From JABWCE01 sp964617955 (lineage in GTDB: Bacteria; Bacteroidota; Bacteroidia; NS11-12g; UBA9320): 64,000 bases of DNA. The stretch spans positions 1 to 64,000 of the forward strand of contig CAZTXB010000003.1 of assembly GCA_964617955.1 (NCBI GenBank). The letters are read 5' to 3'. Shown here piece after piece: positions 1 through 8,430 of the stretch (within the stretch, counting starts at the first letter, position 1; every line of letters starts with the position of its first letter). The notes under the pieces are model-generated. The model was not told the DNA's origin and made no database searches. It saw only the letters and a list, made by a program, of their open reading frames with translations. The translations under genes were made by a program, and so were the position numbers.

Positions 1-49
1 GCCTTGCCTCCTTGTAATGAACGCACACTGAACTTTTTCAGCAGGCCCT
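1..49 (-). mobile_element. Partial copy of a MITE-like inverted-repeat element (cut by window edge)
   Basis: On the minus strand this reads AGGGCCTGCTGAAAAA followed by GTTCAGTGTGCGTTC, identical to the left end of the two complete copies at 23203-23440 and 45408-45775. Only the outer 49 bp of the element lie in the window; the rest is beyond the left edge. It sits about 110 bp upstream of tpiA, in the opposite orientation to the other two copies. No coding capacity is visible. Confidence 0.8.
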
Positions 50-162
50 AAGTATTTTTTCCGGTCTTTTCCCTTCACCTTTGTGCAATACTTATCAAAA
101 CTTTCATCTCATTTATTCCCGCAGTTTTAGTTCATTTGCATTTCATTCTTTTCTAAAAAATA

Positions 163-924
163 ATGCGTAAAACAATCATTGCCGGCAATTGGAAGATGAA
201 CCTGAATCTGGAGGAAGGCTATGGATTGGCTACAGAAATTAAGGGCATGGTGGCCGATGAAATAAACAACAGTCAGATTGATATTGTATTGATACCCTCC
301 TTTATACACCTTTCGGGCCTTCAAAGCTTATTAAAGACCACAGAAATAAAATTAGGCGCTCAAAACTGCCATCACAAAAATAAAGGTGCCTATACCGGGG
401 AAGTTTCTCCTCATATGCTGGCCGACTTAGGTATAGAGTATGTAATCATAGGCCATTCGGAACGCCGGCAGTATTTTGGAGAAAGCAATGAACTGCTGGC
501 CAGAAAAATTGATGCTGCCCTTGAAAATAATTTAATCCCCATCTATTGTTTTGGCGAAACTTTGGAGCAAAGGGAACATGGCCTGGCAAACACCATTGTG
601 GAGTCACAAGTAAGAGAAGCCCTGTTTCATTTAATGGAAAATCAAATTGCAAACCTTGTTTTGGCGTATGAGCCGGTATGGGCCATAGGCACCGGCGTAA
701 CAGCCAGTTCGGAGCAGGCACAGGAGATGCACGCGTTTATTCGCGCTCTACTCACCGAAAAATACGGTTCGCATACGGCTCAAAATATTTCTATTCTTTA
801 TGGGGGTAGCATGAAACCTGATAATGCCGCAGAACTCCTGGCTTGTCGTGATATTGACGGAGGCCTCATTGGAGGAGCCTCTCTTGAATCGAGGAGTTTC
901 ATGGAAATTATCAAAGCCATATAG
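163..924 (+). CDS. tpiA: Triosephosphate isomerase
   Basis: This enzyme interconverts dihydroxyacetone phosphate and glyceraldehyde 3-phosphate in cytosolic glycolysis and gluconeogenesis. The 253-residue length is normal for the family. The N-terminal GNWKMN motif supplies Asn9 and Lys11; catalytic His98 lies in IGHSERR and the catalytic base Glu170 in AYEPVWAIGTG. The phosphate-binding segments LYGGSMKP and GGLIGGASL follow near the C-terminus. The ATG at 163 places the first beta strand (RKTIIAGNWK) directly at the start, as in homologues. prmA begins 9 nt after the stop, so the two are probably co-transcribed. I see nothing unusual in the gene. Confidence 0.97.
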   Translation: MRKTIIAGNWKMNLNLEEGYGLATEIKGMVADEINNSQIDIVLIPSFIHLSGLQSLLKTTEIKLGAQNCHHKNKGAYTGEVSPHMLADLGIEYVIIGHSERRQYFGESNELLARKIDAALENNLIPIYCFGETLEQREHGLANTIVESQVREALFHLMENQIANLVLAYEPVWAIGTGVTASSEQAQEMHAFIRALLTEKYGSHTAQNISILYGGSMKPDNAAELLACRDIDGGLIGGASLESRSFMEIIKAI

Positions 925-933
925 GTTCATCGC

Positions 934-1743
934 GTGTATTTAGAGTTTACAATATTTTGCAGGGATGAAGTAAAAGACCTGGTAGAAGCTGAGTTGATGG
1001 ATTCGGGATTTGAGGGCATTTGGGAAAATAACGACAGCCTTTGTTGTTACATTCAACAAAGTGAGCTGAACATGGAAATGTTTAAAACCATCCTTAGCAA
1101 ATACGAGCTGATTGAGAGTTATACTTTTAAAAATATTGAGAACACGAATTGGAACGCCAGCTGGGAAAGTGCCTTTGAACCCATTCAAATTGGAGAGCAC
1201 TGTTTAATCAGAGCTAATTTTCATCCGGCCTCCAATTTAAAGTATGAAATCATCATTACACCTAAAATGTCGTTTGGCACGGGCCACCATGAAACCACCA
1301 GTATGATGGTGGAAACGATGTTAAAACTCGATTTTAAAAATAAAAAAGTACTGGACATGGGATGTGGGACCTCTGTTTTGGCCATTTTGGCCGAGAAGCT
1401 TGGTGCTACCCACATCACAGCCATCGACAACGACGACTGGGCCATTGAAAATTCGGTTGAGAATATTAAAAACAATAATTGTAAACATATTTCAGTTTTT
1501 AAAGGAGAGCTTAAATTTGACGAAAAGTTTGATATTATTTTGAGTAACATCAACCGAAATACCAATTTGGAATTTGTACGCTTGTACGCCAATTCCCTGT
1601 TACCGGAGGGCCGTATTGTTTTAAGCGGTTTTTACGCTCACGATATTTCCTCATTCCATGAAGTATTACCAACCATTGGCTTAACAATTGCTGAGGTAAA
1701 TGAAAAAAACGCCTGGGCTTGCCTATCGATAACACCATGTTAA
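934..1743 (+). CDS. prmA: Ribosomal protein L11 methyltransferase
   Basis: The predicted SAM-dependent enzyme methylates ribosomal protein L11. The 269-residue protein has an N-terminal substrate-recognition region, then the PrmA signature SFGTGHHETT, then the SAM-binding loop VLDMGCGTSVLAILAEKLGA, an acidic residue after the second strand (AIDNDD), and the motif LSNINRN that replaces the NPPY-type motif in this family. The start is GTG at 934; no in-frame ATG lies nearby and the N-terminus aligns with the family from this codon. It follows tpiA at 9 nt and overlaps the next gene by 7 nt (ATGTTAA), indicating translational coupling. Confidence 0.93.
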   Translation: MYLEFTIFCRDEVKDLVEAELMDSGFEGIWENNDSLCCYIQQSELNMEMFKTILSKYELIESYTFKNIENTNWNASWESAFEPIQIGEHCLIRANFHPASNLKYEIIITPKMSFGTGHHETTSMMVETMLKLDFKNKKVLDMGCGTSVLAILAEKLGATHITAIDNDDWAIENSVENIKNNNCKHISVFKGELKFDEKFDIILSNINRNTNLEFVRLYANSLLPEGRIVLSGFYAHDISSFHEVLPTIGLTIAEVNEKNAWACLSITPC

Positions 1744-4700
1744 AAAAAATTATTTTATCCTTCATTCTTCTGTTCATTGGTATAGGCGCCTACGCTCAGC
1801 CAAAGTCATTTTCTAAAAAGCCTGAAGTGTTTATCACGGAGCTTAAAGATTTTATGAACAGCACCAAAGAGCCTACGGCCATAGCGGCCTTTAATGTGTT
1901 TGAAAAATATTGGAAGTCGAATAAATTTCTCGATGCCCATCAATTGCTTATCATTAAGGTTGGCGATGAGATGTTGCTGAATAAAATGCGGATAACCCCC
2001 GATTTTGAGCTTTACTGCCGAACATTAGTAAGTGCCAAAGACAGTGTAAAAGGGCTGAGCGATCAAAAATTTGATTTTTGGATAAAGGCAGTATTAACAG
2101 CAGCCAAAGCTGGAACCAATCAAATTCGACAGCTTTTAAAAACCTCGAAGGGTATGTTCGAAGAAAACGCCATGTATGTATCCGAATCGAAAAAGTGGTT
2201 CTATTCTTCAACCGATTTTAAATACAATTTTGGCTCCGGTAAATACCTTATCGAATTTTCAAACATTGAACTCACCTGTGTAACCATTGACGATAAAATT
2301 ATAATTCATGGAACTTCAGGGGTATTTGATTTGGAGAAAGCCACTTGGAAAGGCACAAAAGGCAAGTTGGATTGGTCGAGGGTTGGCTTTGAGCCCAATG
2401 AGGTGTATGCGACCTTAAAAAATTACCAGGTCGACATGAGTAAATCGGAGGTTGAAGCGGATTCGGTTACCCTGATTAATAAAGCACTGATTCCAACCCC
2501 TGTTTTGGGGAAACTCAAAGACAGGGCCATGTATGAAAGGCTTGGAGAGGCAAAAAAAGATTTTAAAGACTCACGGTATCCCGAATTTACAGCCTACAGG
2601 ACCGATCTTACCATCGAAAAGTTTTCGTTTGGTCTTGCTAAGTATCTCGGTGGATTTAGCATGCAGGGAGCCGATGTGGTCGGAATTGGAACTCCCGATA
2701 ATCCGGCATCATTCGGGTTTTATTATAAAAAGAAGCTGAGGGTAAAGGCCGAATCACAAAGTTTTGTAGTGCGTGACAATAAAATTTCTTCCCAAAAAAC
2801 CGCTGTTACCATTTACACCGATAGCGGAAGCATCTTCCACCCCATGTTAAAACTCAATTTTAATTTGTCGGACACCATGATGGTATTGGACCGTGGAGAA
2901 GAGGGAATAGAAAGATCGCCTTTTTATGACAGCGACCATGGCCTGGAATTTTATGTAGACAAAGTGAAGTGGAAGCTTGGTCAGCATAAAATTGATTTTA
3001 TGATGAATCAAAAAGATGGAACCGGGCGATTCGAATCGGTAAATTACTACCGCGATTTCAATTACGAGAAGCTGCAAGGTCTTCTCAACTATCACCCCGT
3101 TAACCGAATGCAACAGTTTTGCATTCAAACCAAAAAAAAGGAATTTACCATAGAGGAGTATGCAGCCTGGGCAGGAAGCACAGTTGAGAAAATTAAGAAT
3201 CAAATAATCGATTTGGCCGATAATGGTTTTATTTATTATTACCCTGAGAGCGGTAAAATTAAGGTAAAACGCAAGGTTATGGATTATGTAAATGCCCATT
3301 TTAAGTTAAAAGACTACGATGTAATTCGCTTCAGATCCATTATTGGGGGTAGGCCCAATGCATACCTTAACATGATTAACAACACCTTTGTTATTGAAGG
3401 AGTGGCTGCTTTTAACTTTAGCGATTCGCAAACCGTTACGGCCTATCCCTATGAACAAACCATACAAGTAAAAAACAAAAGAAACATTGACTTTGGAGGT
3501 AAGCTAACTGCCGGATGGTTTGATTTTTATTCGGAGAAGTACAATTTTGACTATAACCAGTTTAAAATACACTCCGAAAAGATAGATTCCATGCGGCTTT
3601 ACTACCCCGATTCGCTCAATGGCAACACCTTGCTGCCTGTAACCTCTTTGCTTAAGGACATTAGCGGAACCATTTATATTGACAAGCCCAATAATAAATC
3701 GGGAACCGATACAAGCAATGGCGAGTATCCAATTTTTGTGAGTGAGAAACCTTCAAAAATTTCATATCAAAAGAACAGCATTTATAAAGGGGCTTACAAT
3801 GAGAAAGATTTTTACTTTAAAGTAGATCCTTTCACCATCGACAGTATGGATAATTTTACCATCAGCGGTTTGAAATTTCCGGGGTCTTTTGTCTCGGCCG
3901 GTATACTCCCCGAATTTAACTTCGAGGCAAAAATCATGAAAGACTATTCCCTGGGTTTTGAAAAAGCTTCACCTCCCGAGGGCTATCCTATGTATGGAAC
4001 CAAAGGTCACGCCGATATTGATATCAGACTCGATGACAAAGGCCTCACGGCCAAAGGGGAAGTTGAATATCTGGGGGCAAAAATAAAGTCGAGAGACATT
4101 GTGTTGCTGCCCGATTCCATGAATTCAAACACCGATTTATTCACCATTGACGAATCGGCTAAATTTCCCAAAGTAAGGGCTGAAAAAATAAAGAACCATT
4201 GGGTTCCCAAAAAGGACAGCCTGTATATCAATACCCTTGGTCATACGGTTGATGTGTTCAGAGCCAACCAAAAATACACCGGAAACATGGTGATGACGCC
4301 TAAGCAACTTACTGGAAAGGGCTTGCTGGAATGGGACAATGCTAAAATGACAAGTGACCTCATGCGGTTTGAAACCAACAGCGTGAAGGCAGATGTCGCG
4401 GCTGTTGAAATAGCCTCCATAGAAAAAGACAGAATCGCATTTTCGAGCAGCAATTTGAAGGCCTTTGTGGATTTTGACACCAGAACCGGCGATTTCAAAG
4501 CCAATGTTCCCGGTCAGTTGACGCACTTCGACTATAACCAATTTGCATCTTCCATGGATCAATATTTTTGGGATATGGACAAGCAAACCATTTTGCTGAC
4601 CAAAGGTCCAAGGCTTTCGAATTCCTATTTCATTTCGAAAAGACATGACCAGGATGGTCTTAAGTTTGACTCGGACTATGCCCTGTTCGATATGAACAAA

Positions 4701-6125
4701 GGATTGATATTTTGTGAAAACGTGCCCTATATCGACATCGCAGATTCACGCGCCTTTCTGAAAGATGGCAAACTAACCATTGCCAAAGAGGCCGACATCG
4801 AACCCGTTTCAGGTGCCAAGTTGCTTGCTGCCCGTATTAATAAGTTTCATGAGATGTATGAATGTAATCTCAAAATTATGGGTAGAAAGGCCTTAAGTGG
4901 AAATGGAAAATATGTGTATCGCGATAAGAACAAGAGTGGTCAGGTGATTTATTTTGATAAAATGAGAGTGATGCCCGATAGCACGGTTCAAGCTATAGGC
5001 TTTATTAAAGATTCATTGCGATTTAAAATCTATCCGATGATTGGCTATAAGGGAAATGTGGAACTGAACTCTAACAACGACTTTCTCAACTACAACGGTT
5101 ATGTAAAACCACTGCATACCTTTAAGATTGGCAGCAACTGGATTCGATACAAGGACAGACCAGACCCTGCCGAGATTGTTATTCCTGTGAGCGAGCCAAA
5201 AAATGACGAAAACAAATTTGTGTCCGTAAGTATGAACTCTGCCCTAGACACTGCCTTAATCTATCCGACGTTTTTCAATTTTAAAAGAAAGTATGCCGAC
5301 CCTGAATTTACTACCGATACCGGAGTTTTTGTGTATGATGAGGCCAGTACCGAATTTAGAGTTGGCGACAGAAACCGGATTTTAAACGATGCCAGCAGGG
5401 GGAGTATTCTCACCTTTAACGAAACCACGCGGATGATCAGCACCCAAGGCAAAATAAATATGGGCTTTTCGATGCCTGTGCTCGATCCACTGGTGGCAGG
5501 AAAACTTTACAAAGCTGAGTGGGATACAGGATATACCCTCGAGGCCTTTATGGCACTGGATATTTTATTGCCGAAGGATGCCTACAAAAGGATGATAGCT
5601 GTAATAAAGGAAAAAGGAGAATCGGCTCCGGGAATTCCTTATTCAGGCGATGATTTTAAATACGCTCTGGGTGAATTTTTAACCGATAAAAAATTGGAAT
5701 CTACTTTTAAAAAGGCCAGTGAGACCGGCGAGCTTCCTGTTTCGGAAGACATTAAGAGAAAGTTTATTTTTTCGGAGACCAAGTTTACCTATTCGCCTAA
5801 AAACAGGTCCTGGTTTTCGGCTGATCCTATTGGAATCTCAGTAATTAATGGGGAGCAGATTAACAAAAGGTTTGATAGTAGAATGCAAATGCAAATATTG
5901 AGAAGTGGAGTAAGGCTTAAAATTTATATTGAAATCTCGAAATACGATTGGTTTTACTTCGAATATTATAGAAACAATTTGTATACCATTAGCACAGACA
6001 AAGAATACAATGATCTCGTGAGAGACAAATACGCTGAGGTGCAGAAAAAAGATTACACCATTCGTCCGGGCACCACCAGGACAGTCTCAAAATTTGTCGA
6101 CAAATTTGATGAGGGAGAGGAATAG
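1737..6125 (+). CDS. Very large secreted protein of unknown function
   Basis: I do not recognise this 1462-residue protein. I chose the ATG at 1737 over the ATG at 1719 because it puts a classic signal peptide (MLKKIILSFILLF, cleavage near AYAQ) at the very N-terminus and gives a 7-nt ATGTTAA overlap with prmA. The mature part is rich in predicted beta strands, with many alternating hydrophobic stretches and DSM/DFD turns and few cysteines. Around residues 465-530 the text (FTIEEYAAWAGSTVEKIKNQ then ADNGFIYYYPESGKIKVKRK) looks like a small winged-helix fold, odd for an exported protein. No T9SS sorting domain is evident at the charged C-terminus (KFDEGEE). An envelope or periplasmic scaffold role is possible but is only inference. 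Confidence 0.8.
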   Translation: MLKKIILSFILLFIGIGAYAQPKSFSKKPEVFITELKDFMNSTKEPTAIAAFNVFEKYWKSNKFLDAHQLLIIKVGDEMLLNKMRITPDFELYCRTLVSAKDSVKGLSDQKFDFWIKAVLTAAKAGTNQIRQLLKTSKGMFEENAMYVSESKKWFYSSTDFKYNFGSGKYLIEFSNIELTCVTIDDKIIIHGTSGVFDLEKATWKGTKGKLDWSRVGFEPNEVYATLKNYQVDMSKSEVEADSVTLINKALIPTPVLGKLKDRAMYERLGEAKKDFKDSRYPEFTAYRTDLTIEKFSFGLAKYLGGFSMQGADVVGIGTPDNPASFGFYYKKKLRVKAESQSFVVRDNKISSQKTAVTIYTDSGSIFHPMLKLNFNLSDTMMVLDRGEEGIERSPFYDSDHGLEFYVDKVKWKLGQHKIDFMMNQKDGTGRFESVNYYRDFNYEKLQGLLNYHPVNRMQQFCIQTKKKEFTIEEYAAWAGSTVEKIKNQIIDLADNGFIYYYPESGKIKVKRKVMDYVNAHFKLKDYDVIRFRSIIGGRPNAYLNMINNTFVIEGVAAFNFSDSQTVTAYPYEQTIQVKNKRNIDFGGKLTAGWFDFYSEKYNFDYNQFKIHSEKIDSMRLYYPDSLNGNTLLPVTSLLKDISGTIYIDKPNNKSGTDTSNGEYPIFVSEKPSKISYQKNSIYKGAYNEKDFYFKVDPFTIDSMDNFTISGLKFPGSFVSAGILPEFNFEAKIMKDYSLGFEKASPPEGYPMYGTKGHADIDIRLDDKGLTAKGEVEYLGAKIKSRDIVLLPDSMNSNTDLFTIDESAKFPKVRAEKIKNHWVPKKDSLYINTLGHTVDVFRANQKYTGNMVMTPKQLTGKGLLEWDNAKMTSDLMRFETNSVKADVAAVEIASIEKDRIAFSSSNLKAFVDFDTRTGDFKANVPGQLTHFDYNQFASSMDQYFWDMDKQTILLTKGPRLSNSYFISKRHDQDGLKFDSDYALFDMNKGLIFCENVPYIDIADSRAFLKDGKLTIAKEADIEPVSGAKLLAARINKFHEMYECNLKIMGRKALSGNGKYVYRDKNKSGQVIYFDKMRVMPDSTVQAIGFIKDSLRFKIYPMIGYKGNVELNSNNDFLNYNGYVKPLHTFKIGSNWIRYKDRPDPAEIVIPVSEPKNDENKFVSVSMNSALDTALIYPTFFNFKRKYADPEFTTDTGVFVYDEASTEFRVGDRNRILNDASRGSILTFNETTRMISTQGKINMGFSMPVLDPLVAGKLYKAEWDTGYTLEAFMALDILLPKDAYKRMIAVIKEKGESAPGIPYSGDDFKYALGEFLTDKKLESTFKKASETGELPVSEDIKRKFIFSETKFTYSPKNRSWFSADPIGISVINGEQINKRFDSRMQMQILRSGVRLKIYIEISKYDWFYFEYYRNNLYTISTDKEYNDLVRDKYAEVQKKDYTIRPGTTRTVSKFVDKFDEGEE

Positions 6126-6135
6126 TTAACCCATT

Positions 6136-6160
6136 GCGAGCAACTCTCGCTTTTAATTTT
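6136..6160 (+). terminator. Weak intrinsic terminator
   Basis: A 5-bp stem GCGAG / CTCGC with loop CAACT is followed directly by TTTTAATTTT. It lies 11 nt after the stop of the large secreted-protein gene and separates it from the convergent response-regulator gene. The short stem makes this a moderate call. Confidence 0.5.
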
Positions 6161-6192
6161 CGACATGCTTTGGCTGTAACCCATCGGATTTT

Positions 6193-6627
6193 TTACCAGA
6201 AGAAACTTGCAACTTTCTGTAACAAACCGGTCACTTTCTTGTCCTTGTGATGAATAAGCGATTCGATGTTTTCAAGAATCATTGCAAAATGATCTTCTTC
6301 CAGCTCACCTTTGAGGATTAAATCGTAGGCGCCGAGTTTTAAAGCAATAATGGCATCGTTAAGCTGATCGATTTCGCTTAAAATAACCACATGGATTTCC
6401 GGGTTTATCCTCTTTATCTTTTTGAGAACTTCAAGGCCTAAAAAAGTATTGACGGCATAATCCAGGAAAATGATGTCAGGCTTGTTGACCAAGTTATTGA
6501 TACAACTTGCTGCATCCGACATAGTGAATACATTTTTGTATCCCATTTCATGCAACATGAGTTTGTATGAATTGGTAGTGTACTCATCTCTGTCGACTAC
6601 GAAAATTTTTAAATTCTTAGTTTTCAT
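6193..6627 (-). CDS. Stand-alone response regulator receiver protein
   Basis: A 144-residue single-domain CheY-like receiver. The frame is open to 6702, but the ATG at 6627 (MKTKNLKIFVVDRDE) places beta strand 1 at the normal position and follows an A/G-rich stretch, so I prefer it. The acidic pocket is Asp12/Asp14, the phospho-acceptor is Asp56 in IIFLDYAVN, the switch residue is Ser84 in VVILSE and the conserved lysine is Lys106 in LILKG. No DNA-binding or enzymatic output domain follows; only about 20 residues (ending ASFFW) remain. No sensor kinase is nearby, so the partner is unknown. It may act as a phosphorelay intermediate or by protein contact. Confidence 0.85.
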   Translation of the reverse strand: MKTKNLKIFVVDRDEYTTNSYKLMLHEMGYKNVFTMSDAASCINNLVNKPDIIFLDYAVNTFLGLEVLKKIKRINPEIHVVILSEIDQLNDAIIALKLGAYDLILKGELEEDHFAMILENIESLIHHKDKKVTGLLQKVASFFW

Positions 6628-6863
6628 GACTTTTCTTTTTATATAGTGAATCAAATGACATGCCAATGCTAATATTTTATTTAAATATTTAATTATCAGC
6701 ATTTTATATATTTAATAACAATTTTGGTTTATCCATTTTATGGTCTCCATTCCATAATGTGGAATGAATTTAAGCTGTTTATGAAAATCAGAAGTCCTTA
6801 TTTTTACTAGAAAGTGGGCAAGAGTGTTGGAAAGAATGCGCTTATTGTTTGGGTTAAAATAAA

Positions 6864-6871
6864 TACTTTTG
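6864..6871 (+). promoter_or_regulatory. -7 promoter element TACTTTTG
   Basis: TACTTTTG matches the Bacteroidota sigma-A -7 consensus TAnnTTTG. It lies 20 nt before the TTG at 6892 and inside the N-terminal extension that the upstream GTG at 6814 would create, which supports the downstream start for the aminotransferase. Confidence 0.45.
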
Positions 6872-6891
6872 TCGGAAACATATTTAAGATA

Positions 6892-8154
6892 TTGGAACCC
6901 AAATTATCTCAGTTGGCAGAAACCTTAATCGGTTCAGAAATCGTAAAATTGGGTGCTGATATTAGGATCAGGCTCGCAAAAGGAGAGAAAATTCATAATT
7001 ACACTGTTGGGGATTTTGATCCAAAGATTTTTCCTATCCCTGAAACCTTAAAAGATGAAATAATAAGTGCTTACCAAAAGGGGTACACCAATTACCCTAC
7101 AGCTGAGGGCAATATCGATTTAAGAGAGGCCCTGTCGCATTATGCCTCCGAATTTTTTGGCTTGGAATACACCGCACAACAGATTCTGGTTGCCAGTGGG
7201 GGACGTCCTTTGATTTATTCTCTGTTTCATATCTTGTGCGACAAAGAAGACGGGGTGTTATACGGCATTCCATCTTGGAACAACAACCATTACACTCATT
7301 TTGTAGGTGGGAAACATATGGTGATCGAAGCGCTTGCTCAAAATAATTTTATGCTTACAGCAGAGCAGATAGAACCCTTCTTAAAAGAAGCGACCTTGCT
7401 CTCGCTATGTTCGCCGCAAAATCCAACCGGTACCACATTTTCCAAACGGGTGTTAAGCGACATCTGTGATTTGGTTATCCATGAAAACCGACGCAGGCCC
7501 GACGGGCAAAAAAAGCTGTATGTGATGTATGATCAGATGTATGCTCTTTTGACGCATGGTGCAACAGAGCATTATCACCCTGTACAACTCAGGTCTGAAA
7601 TGAAGGATTACACCATTTACATTGATGCCATAAGCAAATCTTTTGCCTCCACGGGGGTAAGAGTAGGTTGGGCTTTGGGACCGGAGCATGTAATAGCCAA
7701 AATGAAAGCGATGCTCACCCATGTTGGCGCCTGGGCACCTATGGCAGAGCAAAAGGCTGTCACCAATTTTTTAAATCAAACCCAAAAAATCAAAGACTAC
7801 TTAGGTCATTTTAAGCAGGAACTCGAAATGAGATTGCATGAAATTTACTCGGGAATCATGCAACTTAAGGAGGCCGGATTTAAGGTGGATGCCATTAAAC
7901 CTGAAGCCGCTATTTATCTCACTTTAAAATTTGAGTTAATAGGACATAAAACTCCTGAAAATAAAGTACTATCGACACAGGCAGAGGTCACGGCCTTTCT
8001 TTTAAATTATGCCGGCCTGGCCATAGTGCCTTTTGAGGCCTTTGGATCACCCGCTCACAGTCCGTGGTACAGGCTCAGCGTGGGAACCTGCAACAGCTCT
8101 GATATTGAAAAAATGCTCAGCCGACTGGGAACTGCCCTCCAAGAATTGAACTGA
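6892..8154 (+). CDS. Class I/II PLP-dependent aminotransferase
   Basis: A fold-type I aminotransferase that probably transfers an amino group between an amino acid and a 2-oxo acid in the cytosol; the substrate cannot be read from sequence. Motifs, numbered from an upstream GTG at 6814: NYTVGDFDP at 62-70, the CSPQNPTG loop at 199-206 with Asn203, Asp240 in VMYDQMYALL (contacts the pyridine nitrogen) and the Schiff-base lysine Lys275 in AISKSFASTGVRVGW. The frame is open from GTG 6814, but the first 26 residues look non-homologous and a TAnnTTTG box lies within them. I therefore favour the TTG at 6892 (LEPKLSQLAETLIGSEIVKL), which matches typical N-termini. It is transcribed alone; purB follows after a 276-bp gap. 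Confidence 0.85.
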   Translation: MEPKLSQLAETLIGSEIVKLGADIRIRLAKGEKIHNYTVGDFDPKIFPIPETLKDEIISAYQKGYTNYPTAEGNIDLREALSHYASEFFGLEYTAQQILVASGGRPLIYSLFHILCDKEDGVLYGIPSWNNNHYTHFVGGKHMVIEALAQNNFMLTAEQIEPFLKEATLLSLCSPQNPTGTTFSKRVLSDICDLVIHENRRRPDGQKKLYVMYDQMYALLTHGATEHYHPVQLRSEMKDYTIYIDAISKSFASTGVRVGWALGPEHVIAKMKAMLTHVGAWAPMAEQKAVTNFLNQTQKIKDYLGHFKQELEMRLHEIYSGIMQLKEAGFKVDAIKPEAAIYLTLKFELIGHKTPENKVLSTQAEVTAFLLNYAGLAIVPFEAFGSPAHSPWYRLSVGTCNSSDIEKMLSRLGTALQELN

Positions 8155-8413
8155 TTTTTAGATGATGGATGGGCTAGTAACCTTATGTACCTTCAATTTT
8201 CCCGAAGAACTTTTGGTGGTAAGGGCCCGACTTGAATCAAAAAGGGATTGAATGCTTTACAAAGGACGAGTATACCATACAAGGCGTTATTGAAATCAAA
8301 TATTGCTTACGCTGAGCCGAGGGAGTTTGGTACACAATTCAAAAAAAATGGTAATCGAATATTGGTAAAATGAAAACTGATTGCTAAAAATTCAGAATGC
8401 CCGGATTTAAACT
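8155..8413. other. Intergenic region before purB
   Basis: About 260 bp with no convincing ORF, RNA or repeat. Only short frames are open, and I see no clear stem followed by a T-run. Confidence 0.5.
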
Positions 8414-8421
8414 TATCTTTG
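8414..8421 (+). promoter_or_regulatory. -7 promoter element TATCTTTG for purB
   Basis: TATCTTTG is a perfect TAnnTTTG box. Only 9 nt separate it from the purB ATG at 8431, so transcription would begin within a few bases of the start codon. An upstream in-frame TTG overlaps the box, which argues against using that codon. No clear TTTG -33 element is seen at the usual spacing. Confidence 0.6.
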
Positions 8422-8430
8422 CAATTGTTC

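Noticed and set aside
4137..4646. Long antisense ORF within the giant secreted-protein gene
   Set aside because: The plus-strand frame has a signal peptide and continuous coding over 4.4 kb. The antisense frame has no recognisable domain and atypical composition.
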